Part shown: positions 26,653 through 36,081 of the stretch, piece after piece
Layout: each line of letters opens with the position of its first letter
Position numbering within the stretch: the stretch's first letter is position 1
Assembly (NCBI GenBank): GCA_937899105.1
Contig: CALBPF010000312.1
Location: 1 to 43,228, forward strand
Length of the DNA: 43,228 nucleotides
Direction: 5' to 3'
DNA from: an uncultured Flammeovirgaceae bacterium
GTDB lineage: Bacteria > Bacteroidota > Bacteroidia > Cytophagales > Cyclobacteriaceae
Made by a program: the position numbers and the translations under genes
The notes under the pieces: generated by a model
What the model was told of the DNA's origin: nothing
What the model saw: the letters and a program-made list of their open reading frames with translations, nothing else
The model's database searches: none

Positions 26653-28638
26653 ATGCTAGTAATTAAACTTTTGTCTATACTGGTATGTCTATCGATAGGC
26701 GTAGTACATGCCCAGGAACTTACCTTAAAAGTCAGCACAGAGCCTACAACCATGAAGATTGGCCAATCCATTCAGCTGCAGGCCGCCGTGGTTGATGGTC
26801 AAGGGAATGAGGTAGAAGGTCGTGAATACTTATTTTTCTCAAGGGACAGGCGTGCTCTCTCTGTGGTAGATACTACAGGGTTGGCCACAGCAATGAAGCA
26901 TGGAGAGTATTCCATTGTGGTGATTAGTCCTAATAAGGATAAGGGACGCTTACGAGCGGATATTCAAGTGATCATCGAACCTGAGGCCATCGCTAAAGTT
27001 GAAATTGAGGACGTTCCCGGCGAGATCTATGCAGGGGTTACCATACCTCTTTCCATCAAAGTCATTGACGAGGCTAACTTTGAGCGCCCTGAGGTGGATG
27101 TTAACATTACCTCAAGCAATACTAAAATTGTTTCTGTAGCTCCCTTTAAAAAGTTAATAGCCAATTCTGGAGGGAAGTCTACCATAACGGTAGAAGCAGG
27201 AGGAGTAGAAACCAAACTTGATATAAAGATCGTAGACAATCCCATCGTAAAAATTGAGCTGGCCGCAGACAAGACCGATGGCCGTTCGGGGGATGTATTT
27301 ACGTTACAGGCCAGGGCTTTGGATAAGAGTGGCAAAGTAGTACAGGATGCCCCTATCAATTATTCTTTTACAGGTGAATCCTATGACGTATCTGCCGCAC
27401 CTTCCGGTTTAATGACCGATGAGGGCAAGTTTGTGGCTGATGAACCCGGTTTATATGTGCTTCATGCTACTTGTGGTTCCGCTGCAGCTTCGGTTACCAT
27501 AAGCGCCAATCAGCGGAATATCACGCGTAAAATTGATTTGATTGGACGCGGCTCTATTAATACCAAACACACCTCTGATCTATGGATTTGGGAAGGTGTA
27601 GATGGGAAAGACTATGCTGTTACCGGAACCTGGGGAGCGGATGGTAAAGCTTATTTCTGGGATGTTACTGATCCCGCCAGCATTACCTTGATCGACTCTG
27701 TGCAAGTAGATGCCCGAACAGTGAATGATGTAAAGATATCTGAAGACGGCAAAACATGTGTGATCTCCAGAGAGGGCGCATCCAACAGAAAGAATGGATT
27801 AGTGATCATAGACGTAACGAATCCAAAAGATGTTTCTATCATTTCTGAATTCTCAGAAAACCTTACAGGAGGTGTCCATAACGTCTTTATTTACAAAAAC
27901 CATGTATATGCACTTAGCGCAGGTAGGAAATATTATTCGGTCAATATTGAGGACCCGGCCAATCCAAAAATAGTAGGAGAGTTTGAATTAGATACTCCCG
28001 GCCATGCTATACATGACGTTTGGGTGGAGGATGGAATTGCGTATTCATCGAATTGGGATGACGGGGTGCAGCTGGTGGATATTGGAAATGGCATTGCGGG
28101 TGGTTCACCTTCCAGTCCGGTTCAGTTCGCCAGCTACGCTTATCCTAGTGGATCGAACCATGCGGCTTTTCCTTATCGTGATAAAAAAACCGGCAAGTTT
28201 TATGTGATCCTGGGTGATGAAGAGTTTCCCTACGGTCTTGATCCCGGAGGCAAGAAGCCGAGTAGGGCTGCGGGGTTTTTGCATATCATAGATTTTACTG
28301 ACCTTAAAAACCCAAAGGAGGTGGCTTGGTTTCAAGTGCCATTTGCCGGTTCGCATAACTTTTGGGTAGAAGACGATGTACTGTATGCCGCATTTTACAA
28401 TGCCGGTGTTCGGGTAATCGATATCAGCGGAGAGCTGCTGGGAGATTTGAATCGGCAAGGCAGGGAAATAGCCTGGATCGTGCCTGAAGACCCTGACGGC
28501 TACGTGCCTAACGCCCCGTTTACCTGGGGTGCGCAACCACATAAAGGTCATATTTTCTATTCCGATTGGAATAGTGGTTTATGGTCGGCTAAGCTGCGAC
28601 CTGTAGTTCCTGAAAACGCGGCAGTAGAAAGTAAGTAG
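26653..28638 (+). CDS. Secreted Ig-like (Big_2-type) and LVIVD beta-propeller protein
   Basis: The 661-residue protein has a signal peptide (about residues 1-20, ending VHAQ). Three bacterial Ig-like domains follow (about 22-110, 112-195, 198-285; VSTEPTTMKIGQSIQLQA, ELAADKTDGRSGDVFTLQA). The C-terminal part (about 290-650) has repeats of the LVIVD propeller family: GLVIIDVTNPKDVSIISEF, YYSVNIEDPANPKIVGEF, GVQLVDI and GVRVIDI. Such proteins are exported and thought to mediate binding rather than catalysis. It is separated by 2 bp from the next propeller gene, so the pair is an operon. Confidence 0.85.
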   Translation: MLVIKLLSILVCLSIGVVHAQELTLKVSTEPTTMKIGQSIQLQAAVVDGQGNEVEGREYLFFSRDRRALSVVDTTGLATAMKHGEYSIVVISPNKDKGRLRADIQVIIEPEAIAKVEIEDVPGEIYAGVTIPLSIKVIDEANFERPEVDVNITSSNTKIVSVAPFKKLIANSGGKSTITVEAGGVETKLDIKIVDNPIVKIELAADKTDGRSGDVFTLQARALDKSGKVVQDAPINYSFTGESYDVSAAPSGLMTDEGKFVADEPGLYVLHATCGSAAASVTISANQRNITRKIDLIGRGSINTKHTSDLWIWEGVDGKDYAVTGTWGADGKAYFWDVTDPASITLIDSVQVDARTVNDVKISEDGKTCVISREGASNRKNGLVIIDVTNPKDVSIISEFSENLTGGVHNVFIYKNHVYALSAGRKYYSVNIEDPANPKIVGEFELDTPGHAIHDVWVEDGIAYSSNWDDGVQLVDIGNGIAGGSPSSPVQFASYAYPSGSNHAAFPYRDKKTGKFYVILGDEEFPYGLDPGGKKPSRAAGFLHIIDFTDLKNPKEVAWFQVPFAGSHNFWVEDDVLYAAFYNAGVRVIDISGELLGDLNRQGREIAWIVPEDPDGYVPNAPFTWGAQPHKGHIFYSDWNSGLWSAKLRPVVPENAAVESK

Positions 28639-28640
28639 CT

Positions 28641-29768
28641 ATGAAAAAGATACTATTTGTGCTACTTGTTGGTTTGGTCATGTCGGTGAATGGTCAGAAC
28701 TACTACGTCTACGTTACGGCGGAGTCGGAAGATGAAGTGGCTCTCATCAAATTTGACGGCAAAGACGCGGTTGTCGAAAAGACCATTCCAGTGGGGGTAT
28801 GGCCTGCGGAGATTGAAGGACCACATGGTATCAATGTAAGTCCTGACGGCAAATATTGGTATTTATCACTTGCTCATGGCAACCCTTATGGAACCTTATA
28901 TAAGTATTCAACGGAGACTAATGAAGTGGTAGGGAAAGTTGAACTCGGCCTTTTTCCGGCATCACTACAAGTTTCTGAAGCAACCGGTCTGTTATACTGT
29001 GTGAATTTCGACCTGCATGGCGATATGGTGCCCAGCACGGTGTCGGTGGTGGATCCGGAGGACATGATGGAGATTCAACGAATAGAAACAGGAGTGATGC
29101 CGCATGGTTCCAGAATTTCATCTGACGGACTATTTCACTATTCCGTAGGCATGATGTCCGGTGAGCTTTTCGAGATCAATACTACCCGATTAAAGGTGAA
29201 CCGCGTGCTGCAGTTGGACGGAAAAAAAGAAGAACCCGCTAAAAATGCTATGGCGGGTATGGACCACAGTCAGATGGACCATTCGCAAATGGACCACTCG
29301 AAAATGGGGCATGATAAAATGTATCATAGCAAAGTAAAGCCGACTTGGGTTATTCCGCATCCTACTAACAATAAAGTCTATGTGGCAGGTAATGGCTCGG
29401 ATGAGATCCTGGAAGTGGATCTGGAAAAATGGGAGATTACTAATCGTATGGCCACCGGTAAGGCGCCCTACAATGTGGATATTTCTCCTGATGGCCGTTA
29501 TATGGTAGCTACCTATAAAGCAAGCGCTGAAACCGGTGTTTGGGATTTAAAAAAAGGTAAGGAGCTAGCCCGTGTGAAAAACTCCCGAAAGGTATCCCAT
29601 GGAGTATCGATCTCCTCTGACAGCAAATACGCATTTGTATCTGTTGAGGGTATTGGTGGCGAGCCCGGTACCATGGATGTTATAGACATAAAAAAAGCCA
29701 CTAAAGTGGCTTCTGTTGACATGGGAAAACAGGCTGGAGGTATTATCTTTTGGAAGATGGAGGAATAA
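28641..29768 (+). CDS. Secreted YncE-like beta-propeller with Met/His-rich insert
   Basis: The 375-residue protein has a signal peptide (about residues 1-18, ending VNGQ). The rest has cytochrome-d1/YncE-like propeller blades: SPDGKYWYLSLAHGNPYG, VSEATGLLYCVNFD, ISPDGRYMVATYK and SSDSKYAFVSVEG. Between blades, 29259-29333 encodes five 5-residue units, M-D-H-S-Q repeated and then degenerating to MGHDK and MYHSK. Regularly spaced Met and His are typical of copper- or silver-binding segments, so metal binding is a plausible inference. It shares an operon with the LVIVD protein upstream and ends in a convergent hairpin. Confidence 0.85.
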   Translation: MKKILFVLLVGLVMSVNGQNYYVYVTAESEDEVALIKFDGKDAVVEKTIPVGVWPAEIEGPHGINVSPDGKYWYLSLAHGNPYGTLYKYSTETNEVVGKVELGLFPASLQVSEATGLLYCVNFDLHGDMVPSTVSVVDPEDMMEIQRIETGVMPHGSRISSDGLFHYSVGMMSGELFEINTTRLKVNRVLQLDGKKEEPAKNAMAGMDHSQMDHSQMDHSKMGHDKMYHSKVKPTWVIPHPTNNKVYVAGNGSDEILEVDLEKWEITNRMATGKAPYNVDISPDGRYMVATYKASAETGVWDLKKGKELARVKNSRKVSHGVSISSDSKYAFVSVEGIGGEPGTMDVIDIKKATKVASVDMGKQAGGIIFWKMEE

Positions 29769-29779
29769 ACTCCATCTTC
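29753..29779. terminator. Candidate bidirectional terminator hairpin
   Basis: The perfect 10-bp arms GAAGATGGAG/CTCCATCTTC have a 7-nt loop. The hairpin overlaps the end of the propeller gene and lies 2 nt beyond the stop of the convergent radical SAM gene. No clear U-tract follows in either direction. Confidence 0.5.
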
Positions 29780-29781
29780 AA

Positions 29782-30681
29782 TTAATACCCTTCGAAGTCG
29801 GTAAAATCATGGTTTTTGTAAGCATCACATTTAGAGCATAACAAAATATTACCACGTTCTCCTTTGCTCAGCCACTGCTTGTATTGTTGCATTTTAACGC
29901 CAAGCCAGATTTCTTCTACGGAGTGAGTTCTTATATCGCCAATAATCCCACGTTCGTGCGAGTCCCAGCAGCATAATGTTGCCTGGCCATCTGTCATAAA
30001 AAACATTTCTTCCACTACCTTAAGACAGGGTTTAGGCTCGAAAGTAGTTTGTCCTGTCCACGGCCATTCATATAAATCTGTAATGATAGCTTCATCGGCA
30101 TGTTCATTCCAAAATTTCAAGAAGTCCTCACGTTCGTGTTTATTGAAGTCCATATTGATCATACGTACTTCAATGTGACAGGAACTGCCCTGGCGATCTC
30201 TTTCCGCAATAAACTTCAGTACATTGTTGACCATTCTCTCAAGTGAACCACCTCGTCCGCTTTGATTATAGGTTTCTTGTGTAAAACCGTCTATGCTGAA
30301 CCTCACAATGTCACCTCCTGCAGCTATTATCCCTTCGATATCTGTCTTGGCGGTCATATGAGCATATGAATTGAACTCGACTATGGCTGTAGGATCCTCT
30401 TTAATATAAGCAATGATTTTGGCCAGGTTAGGATCTACAAAGGGCTCGTTGATCATGAAAGGTCTGTAAGTAATGCCTCTTCCTCTTGTTTGGTCTACAA
30501 TCTTTTTCCAAATCCACTCTTCCATGAACCTGGGCCCACGTGTCATTTCATTTTGGGGGCAAAACGTACACGCGCTGTTACAAAGCACGGTAGTTTCTAT
30601 CTGAATGATTTTTGGGAATAATACTCGTGGTAATTTGAAACTAGTTTTTTCTTTTGGTTGTACCGGGGTTAATGTCTCCAT
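29782..30681 (-). CDS. Radical SAM/SPASM domain protein
   Basis: The 299-residue protein has the radical SAM cluster motif C34-x3-C38-x2-C41 (CNSACTFC) near the N-terminus and a TIM-barrel core. The C-terminal SPASM-like half has further Cys residues (PCLKVVEE, TLCCWD, LLCSKCD), so it probably binds an auxiliary Fe-S cluster. The family includes peptide- and sugar-modifying enzymes; the substrate is not evident. Its ATG lies inside the end of waaA (41-bp overlap). No other Met precedes the Cys motif, so the overlap looks real and implies translational coupling. The context suggests a lipid A, core or glycan modification role, but this is inference. Confidence 0.85.
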   Translation of the reverse strand: METLTPVQPKEKTSFKLPRVLFPKIIQIETTVLCNSACTFCPQNEMTRGPRFMEEWIWKKIVDQTRGRGITYRPFMINEPFVDPNLAKIIAYIKEDPTAIVEFNSYAHMTAKTDIEGIIAAGGDIVRFSIDGFTQETYNQSGRGGSLERMVNNVLKFIAERDRQGSSCHIEVRMINMDFNKHEREDFLKFWNEHADEAIITDLYEWPWTGQTTFEPKPCLKVVEEMFFMTDGQATLCCWDSHERGIIGDIRTHSVEEIWLGVKMQQYKQWLSKGERGNILLCSKCDAYKNHDFTDFEGY

Positions 30682-31966
30682 AGCGTTGATTCAATATTTT
30701 AAAAATTTTATCTGAAGCGCCAACATTCTTTTTTATAAGTTCTTCCGCTCTGCCACCTGCTTGTATTCTCTTTTCATGATTCGATGCGAATATATCAAAC
30801 AATTTTTCAAGCTCCGTTTCATTTCGTATGGAAAAACCACTTTCTATCTTTTGAAGTTCCAATGCTTCGAATGAATTTACATATATCGGACCGAAAATAA
30901 CAGGTTGTCCAAAGACGGCAGGCTCCATTACGTTATGGACTCCCGTAGAAAAACTGCCTCCTACATAAGCGAAGTCTGTGGTGGCGTACAACTTCGCTAA
31001 CATACCAATGCTGTTGACAATTATCACTCGCTCGCTACTCTTCTCACCTTCTGGCAAGGTGGTATACCTTACTGAATTAACATCTCCATTTTGTAATACA
31101 TTCTCTATACTTTTAATATGCTCCTCATGAAGTTCATGTGGTACCAGTATGGCCTTTAAATTCTTGTGTTTATGCAACATTCTTATCAATACCGGCAATA
31201 AATGTTTTTCATCGGCCGGCCATATGCTACCGCCTATGAATGTTAAACCTTCCTGATTAGAAAACAGTGGTTCAGGTTTTTCCGCCAATATTTTTTGTCC
31301 CTTTTTATAGACCTGATCGAACCGGGTGTCTCCCGTGATCTGCATCTTTTCAGGGAAAGGGTAGATCGCCAAAAAGCGATTCTTGTCCTCTTTTGAGATC
31401 GGGAAAATAAAATCAAAGTTTTTAAAAATATATCGGTTGAGCCGTTTGGATAAGCCCTTGTCTCTTTTTGAGTTTTCAGATAAGGTAGCGGCTATCATAA
31501 CTACGGACACTCCCATTTTACCTGCTACATGAACAAAATTCGGCCATACATCAAACTTGGAAATGATGAAAAGGGACGGTTTTAACGACGATAATAATTT
31601 CTCTGCCCTAGAATAAACATCAAGCGGCAGGTAAATCTTAAGATCAACGTTCTCATTTTTCTTAACGAAATTATATCCCGAAGCAGAAAAGAATGATATT
31701 GCTAAATACAGCTCGGGATTTTGGCGTTTCAATAGGTTAATAACAGGTACGGCCTGTTCGTATTCCCCTACTGAAGTACAGTGGATTAATATTCTTTTTT
31801 TTTCTTTGGGGATCTGTTTTAACTCCTTTTCAAGTGAAATGCGCTGTTGCCGTCTGCCGTCATAACCCAGTCTTGCTTTTTTATTAAAACGTGATAACAA
31901 AAAGAAACCTACCCTTATGGCAGGTACCCCCAGTATATTGTATAAGATATATATAAATTTATTCAT
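30641..31966 (-). CDS. waaA: 3-deoxy-D-manno-octulosonic acid (Kdo) transferase
   Basis: The 441-residue protein has an N-terminal membrane segment (about residues 3-24) followed by a GT-B, GT30-type enzyme. It has HCTSVGE68YEQAVP, where the Glu corresponds to the catalytic base of WaaA/KdtA. It also has the Kdo-transferase segments KFDVWPNF, FIGGSIWPADE and VGGSFSTGVHNVMEPAVFGQPVIFGP. It transfers Kdo from CMP-Kdo to lipid IV-A at the cytoplasmic face of the inner membrane. It lies third in a four-gene envelope-glycan operon, 7 bp after the GT9 gene. Confidence 0.93.
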   Translation of the reverse strand: MNKFIYILYNILGVPAIRVGFFLLSRFNKKARLGYDGRRQQRISLEKELKQIPKEKKRILIHCTSVGEYEQAVPVINLLKRQNPELYLAISFFSASGYNFVKKNENVDLKIYLPLDVYSRAEKLLSSLKPSLFIISKFDVWPNFVHVAGKMGVSVVMIAATLSENSKRDKGLSKRLNRYIFKNFDFIFPISKEDKNRFLAIYPFPEKMQITGDTRFDQVYKKGQKILAEKPEPLFSNQEGLTFIGGSIWPADEKHLLPVLIRMLHKHKNLKAILVPHELHEEHIKSIENVLQNGDVNSVRYTTLPEGEKSSERVIIVNSIGMLAKLYATTDFAYVGGSFSTGVHNVMEPAVFGQPVIFGPIYVNSFEALELQKIESGFSIRNETELEKLFDIFASNHEKRIQAGGRAEELIKKNVGASDKIFKILNQRYGDINPGTTKRKN

Positions 31967-31973
31967 GGTACGA

Positions 31974-32990
31974 TTAGTGAATTCCCAGATACTGCTTAGA
32001 CGCCCTAAAGACCTGATCGGTACTTATTAATTTCATACAATTAAAGTGCTTCTTTGGACAATGATTTAGCCCGTTGTGTGTACATGGCCGGCATGCCACG
32101 TCGGCTTGCACCACCGTGCTTTTCATAGGTATCGGGAAATAACCCAGTTCTTTAACTGTAGGCCCGTAAATGGCCACTACCGGTGTGCCTTGGGATTGCG
32201 CGAGATGCATGAGGCCTGAATCATTGGTAATCGCCAACCCTACTTTCGATAGCAGCGCAGCCGAGCCGAGCAAGCTTAGTTTCCCGGTAAAATTCAAAGG
32301 CCTGGCCACCATCTTGGCTTCAACCTCTGAGCATAATGCTTCATCTTGGCGGCCGCCCAAAAGGACTATTTTCCTGCCTTCTCCAACTAGTTTGTTCGCA
32401 AGCTCCGCAAACCGATCGGACAGCCAGCGTTTATTAGTAAAGCTGGCTCCCGGACAGATGGCAACCAAGTCTGAGGCGCCATCATATCCGCCTTGTTGCA
32501 AGAGATTTTTCAAAGTCAACTTTTCATTTTGAGATAAAAAAACCTCTGTTCCTTTACCATCATATTTAATATCCTGGGCAGCAACAGCTTCAAAATATCG
32601 TTCGAGGACGGGGGTATTTTTTCGAAAAGTGTTGAGCCCGAACCAAACGAGGAGCTGTCGCTTGAAAATCTGCTTTCGGTATCGGGTTACAAGTCCTGCA
32701 CGAATACCAAATGATAAAAAGTAACTTCTGAAATTCTTGTGAATGTCTATTACCCAATCATAACGGGTCCTTCGTAAGTCCTGCTTTAAAGTGCCTAAGG
32801 AATCAGTTGTTTTGTCAAATGCAATAACATGGTCAATATGAGGATTGTGTTCTACAAGAGTTTTGAATTGTGTCTTAATCAAAAAATCAATTCGGGCCTT
32901 CGGGTATTTTTTTCGAACAGCACGAATGAGTGGTGTGGTCAAAATAACATCCCCAATAGAGCTTAATCTTATGATCAGAATTTTGTCCAT
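31974..32990 (-). CDS. Glycosyltransferase family 9 (LPS heptosyltransferase-like)
   Basis: The 338-residue protein starts IIRLSSIGDVILTTPLIRAVRKKYP, the classic GT9 N-terminus. Later come PGASFTNKRWLSDRFAEL, DSGLMHLAQSQGTPVVAIYGPT (nucleotide-sugar binding lobe) and a C-terminal Cys-rich segment (CRPCTHNGLNHCP). GT9 enzymes add heptose to lipopolysaccharide core; which sugar this one uses cannot be read from sequence. It is 8 bp after the membrane glycosyltransferase and 7 bp before waaA. Confidence 0.9.
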   Translation of the reverse strand: MDKILIIRLSSIGDVILTTPLIRAVRKKYPKARIDFLIKTQFKTLVEHNPHIDHVIAFDKTTDSLGTLKQDLRRTRYDWVIDIHKNFRSYFLSFGIRAGLVTRYRKQIFKRQLLVWFGLNTFRKNTPVLERYFEAVAAQDIKYDGKGTEVFLSQNEKLTLKNLLQQGGYDGASDLVAICPGASFTNKRWLSDRFAELANKLVGEGRKIVLLGGRQDEALCSEVEAKMVARPLNFTGKLSLLGSAALLSKVGLAITNDSGLMHLAQSQGTPVVAIYGPTVKELGYFPIPMKSTVVQADVACRPCTHNGLNHCPKKHFNCMKLISTDQVFRASKQYLGIH

Positions 32991-32998
32991 TACTAATG

Positions 32999-34579
32999 TT
33001 ACTCCAAACGATAAATGCTGGCGGTTTCGTTTCTATTATTTTTAGGGTTCAGGTAATGAAGGATAGCATCGAAGAAATCAGGTTCTATGGTCTTTTGAAG
33101 GCTCATTTTTTTTGAGAAGAAGTTTTCAAACATGGATACCCTTTCCGGGAGGTCCTGGAGGCCTTTTAAAATAACATAATTCGGAGTGGCGCCATAGACT
33201 TGTATTTCGGATTTCAACTCATCAATTGTACCGTTTTTATCAAGGAAGAAAAATATAACGAATCCATCATCCAAGTCTACAGGAGCGACCTCGCGGTTTT
33301 CGTTTCTGCCATATTTTTTATGATAGTCAGTAGACTGGGCGCTATAGGCGCCAAAGTAATATACGGGAAGAAGCTTCATCTTACTTACACTTTGTACCAC
33401 TACCGATTCCACATCATTCATTTTTGATAGATAGTAGAGTGGTTCTATTCTGTCTTTTTTGGAATAACTCAGCGACAAAGCCACTGCTACGATAAAGTTG
33501 AGTACCCAAAAGAATATCCACATGCCTTTATAAAGTGCAAGCCTTTTAGTCCAAAATTGTGATTTTTGAACTATCATACACCACCCCGCTGCTCCCAGGA
33601 TAATAAAAATTGGAATGAACGGGAGTATAAACCGCTCTTGCTTGTTGGGAAAAATGGAATGGAAAACAAAGAAGAAAACACCACCCCAAAACATATAGGG
33701 TTCTATTTTTCGGATCTTTAAGAAACCAAAGAATAACATGATGCTAACAGGTGGCACCGTGAAACCCAGGAGTGTAAGCATAAACTTATATGGAGGGCCT
33801 GTAATGTAGCCGTAAGCGTTTCCTGTATTGTGCATAAAATATCCGGCCAATGATTGAAAAGGGTAACTCCATACCGTCATGTCAATTACACCAATAACAA
33901 GAAAACTCGCCAGCAGATAACCCACGGTAAATGTTATTGCGCTACGCCACTGTTTATTAACCAGCAACATTAAACCTGATCCACCGGCGAAGAGTATGGT
34001 ATGCAGCCTAATCGAGAACGCCAACCCGAACAGCAATCCTGCCACGAGCCATGATCGTTGCGTGTTGTTCTTAATTACTAGGTAATAACCGGCCAGTATG
34101 GGTGGCACACAGACCAACTCAGCCAGGTTTTTAACGCCTAGTTGTGGCATGAACCACAGGAAGGCTAGTATTGAACCCGCTAGAATTGCAGATCTTTTGT
34201 TGCTAATCTTTTCCGCTATTTTATAGCCATAGTAAACTGTGAGCAAGGAGTACAATCCGTGGAGCAGGCGAATGAAAACCATCTTCAGCTGGGTGTCCGA
34301 AATACCAACAGCTTCCAGCAGGTAGAGAAAAGCCGCATTGATGCCCGCATAAAACATACTGTGGTTTGGAGGAGTCGATTCCCCAACCCAATGCGGGAAA
34401 CCGTCCACCCAGTCCTGGGCCACTCGTATTACATCAAAATGATCGTCATGAAAAGCATAGCCTTTAGCAAAAAATGATGCCAGCAGCCTGAACAAAAAGG
34501 CTATGAGCAATATTACTTTTAAAGGATTGTCATCCCATTGTTTTTTCCACCAGGGAAGCTCCGCTGCCGCCAAATTCAT
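32999..34579 (-). CDS. Membrane GT-C glycosyltransferase (GT22/GT39-like)
   Basis: The 526-residue protein has about ten TM helices. The first periplasmic loop has HDDHFD (residues about 41-46), the acidic pair expected for polyprenyl-phosphate-sugar-dependent GT-C enzymes. Later comes PNKQERFILPFIPI, close to the H-K-E-x-R-F motif of GT22 mannosyltransferases. It probably transfers a sugar from a lipid carrier to a glycan on the outer side of the inner membrane. It is the first gene of the operon running down to the radical SAM gene; 188 bp separate its start from the RND operon end. Confidence 0.8.
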   Translation of the reverse strand: MNLAAAELPWWKKQWDDNPLKVILLIAFLFRLLASFFAKGYAFHDDHFDVIRVAQDWVDGFPHWVGESTPPNHSMFYAGINAAFLYLLEAVGISDTQLKMVFIRLLHGLYSLLTVYYGYKIAEKISNKRSAILAGSILAFLWFMPQLGVKNLAELVCVPPILAGYYLVIKNNTQRSWLVAGLLFGLAFSIRLHTILFAGGSGLMLLVNKQWRSAITFTVGYLLASFLVIGVIDMTVWSYPFQSLAGYFMHNTGNAYGYITGPPYKFMLTLLGFTVPPVSIMLFFGFLKIRKIEPYMFWGGVFFFVFHSIFPNKQERFILPFIPIFIILGAAGWCMIVQKSQFWTKRLALYKGMWIFFWVLNFIVAVALSLSYSKKDRIEPLYYLSKMNDVESVVVQSVSKMKLLPVYYFGAYSAQSTDYHKKYGRNENREVAPVDLDDGFVIFFFLDKNGTIDELKSEIQVYGATPNYVILKGLQDLPERVSMFENFFSKKMSLQKTIEPDFFDAILHYLNPKNNRNETASIYRLE

Positions 34580-34767
34580 AGGTTGAAGTTTTAAGCTTCG
34601 AATTTAATAAACCTTGGGTCAAAACTTCGCGAATAGGAATAGCTTATAATAGCTTAACCAGCTCCCACGAAACAAATATCAGCGTAAAAGATGCTAAGGG
34701 GCTTAATAATAGCCTATGTGCCTATAATATTCAATAAACCGATGGACTGAATGCTATTGCAGCCGGA

Positions 34768-36081
34768 TCATCTTTCAAGCAGTAAACCAGCCAGTTGTTT
34801 GAGATTTATTTCTGAGATCTTCAAATCATATTTGGCCCGGTCGCGATTATTTTTTGCGTTTATAAGATTTACCTGAGCCTGTCTAAAATCAATCGCATTA
34901 ATCTGACCCAGGCTATATTGCCGCTTTGTACGATCGAAGTTAGCCTTGTTGGTAAGCACATTTTTGGTCTCTGCCTGTAACGTAAAGATGTTGTTTTTAT
35001 ATAGCTCGTGAGCGTTGTAAATATCTGTTTTCACTTGCGCATTTACCCTTTCCAGTTCAATCTGCCTATTCAATACATTCACCTTTCCCGTTTCTGTCCG
35101 GGTTCGCCGGGCTCCTCCATCAAAAATATTCCACGATAAATTTATGCCCAGGTTGTAACCACGGGTTTCGTTTGATAGCGCAAAGTTAGTAGGTGGGTTT
35201 TGATTTTCGTTCCAACTGTAAGAGCCGTTACCAGTTACTTTTGGTAAAAATTGAGCCCTGTTAATTTGGATATCCAGCTCGCTCAAAAGTATATTTTGAT
35301 TGGATAATATTATTTCAATGTTGTTGGTCATGGCTATATCCAAGATTTGCTGCTCGTCTAGATAAGCGGAAAATACCAGAGTAGTGTCTACAACTATATT
35401 AGTATTAGGCGCCTGGCCCAGTAAAAGATTAAGGCTCCGTTTTAGGTTTTGCAGTTGACTAAGCTCTGATGCATAGGAAATACTATCGTTATTTAAGTCC
35501 ACTTGCGCGTTGAGTTCATCTAACTTCGTTCCCTGCCCATATTTTAGTCCTCTTTGGGCACGGTCCAGCCTATCGGCAGAGTTTTCTATATTAACCAATA
35601 GATTAGTGACTACCTGGCTTTGAAAGGCTACATCGTAGAAGGTTTCATAAATGGAAACAATCGTATTTTCTATTTCCTGGCGGTTTCTCAGTTGTTCCAA
35701 CTGAAGATTTTCACCTTGTTGTTGCACAGTATACTTTCGCTCAAACCCATCAAAAATGGTGTATTCTGCGGTCACTGATGCGTTATAAGATTCCGTTTCA
35801 GCTCCGTCAATTGATGTTTCTGACCCATCGTTAAAGCCTACACTCTGATTTTCATTGGCATAACTTAAGCCCCCTGTTGCGGTAACCGTTGGCAGGTAGC
35901 CACTATTTAAGACGCTATTTTCAATGGCAGCTATCTCCACATCATTTTTCGATATTCTTAAATCATAATTACTTTCAAGAGCAATATTGATAGCATCTTC
36001 CAGCTTTAGCAGATTCTGTGCTACTAAATCCGAAGCCATGGTAAAAAGAAGAATGAGAAGTAATAAATTATACTTTTTCAT
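34768..36081 (-). CDS. TolC family outer membrane efflux channel
   Basis: The start is set at ATG 36081 rather than the upstream in-frame ATG at 36114. It gives a standard signal peptide (MKKYNLLLLILLFTMASDLVAQ) and reduces the overlap with the RND pump to 14 bp. The 437-residue mature-type sequence is the duplicated TolC/OEP pattern. It has alternating coiled-coil helices (LEDAINIALESNYDLRISKNDVE, ...LDIAMTNNIEIILSNQNILLSELDIQINRAQFLPKV) and beta strands (GYNLGINLSWNIFDGG). It should be the outer-membrane duct of the tripartite pump encoded just upstream. Confidence 0.92.
   Translation of the reverse strand: MKKYNLLLLILLFTMASDLVAQNLLKLEDAINIALESNYDLRISKNDVEIAAIENSVLNSGYLPTVTATGGLSYANENQSVGFNDGSETSIDGAETESYNASVTAEYTIFDGFERKYTVQQQGENLQLEQLRNRQEIENTIVSIYETFYDVAFQSQVVTNLLVNIENSADRLDRAQRGLKYGQGTKLDELNAQVDLNNDSISYASELSQLQNLKRSLNLLLGQAPNTNIVVDTTLVFSAYLDEQQILDIAMTNNIEIILSNQNILLSELDIQINRAQFLPKVTGNGSYSWNENQNPPTNFALSNETRGYNLGINLSWNIFDGGARRTRTETGKVNVLNRQIELERVNAQVKTDIYNAHELYKNNIFTLQAETKNVLTNKANFDRTKRQYSLGQINAIDFRQAQVNLINAKNNRDRAKYDLKISEINLKQLAGLLLER

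Noticed and set aside
28105..28551. 148-codon - strand frame inside the LVIVD gene
   Set aside because: It lies wholly within a well-supported + strand propeller gene, has no motif, and is best explained as a shadow frame.
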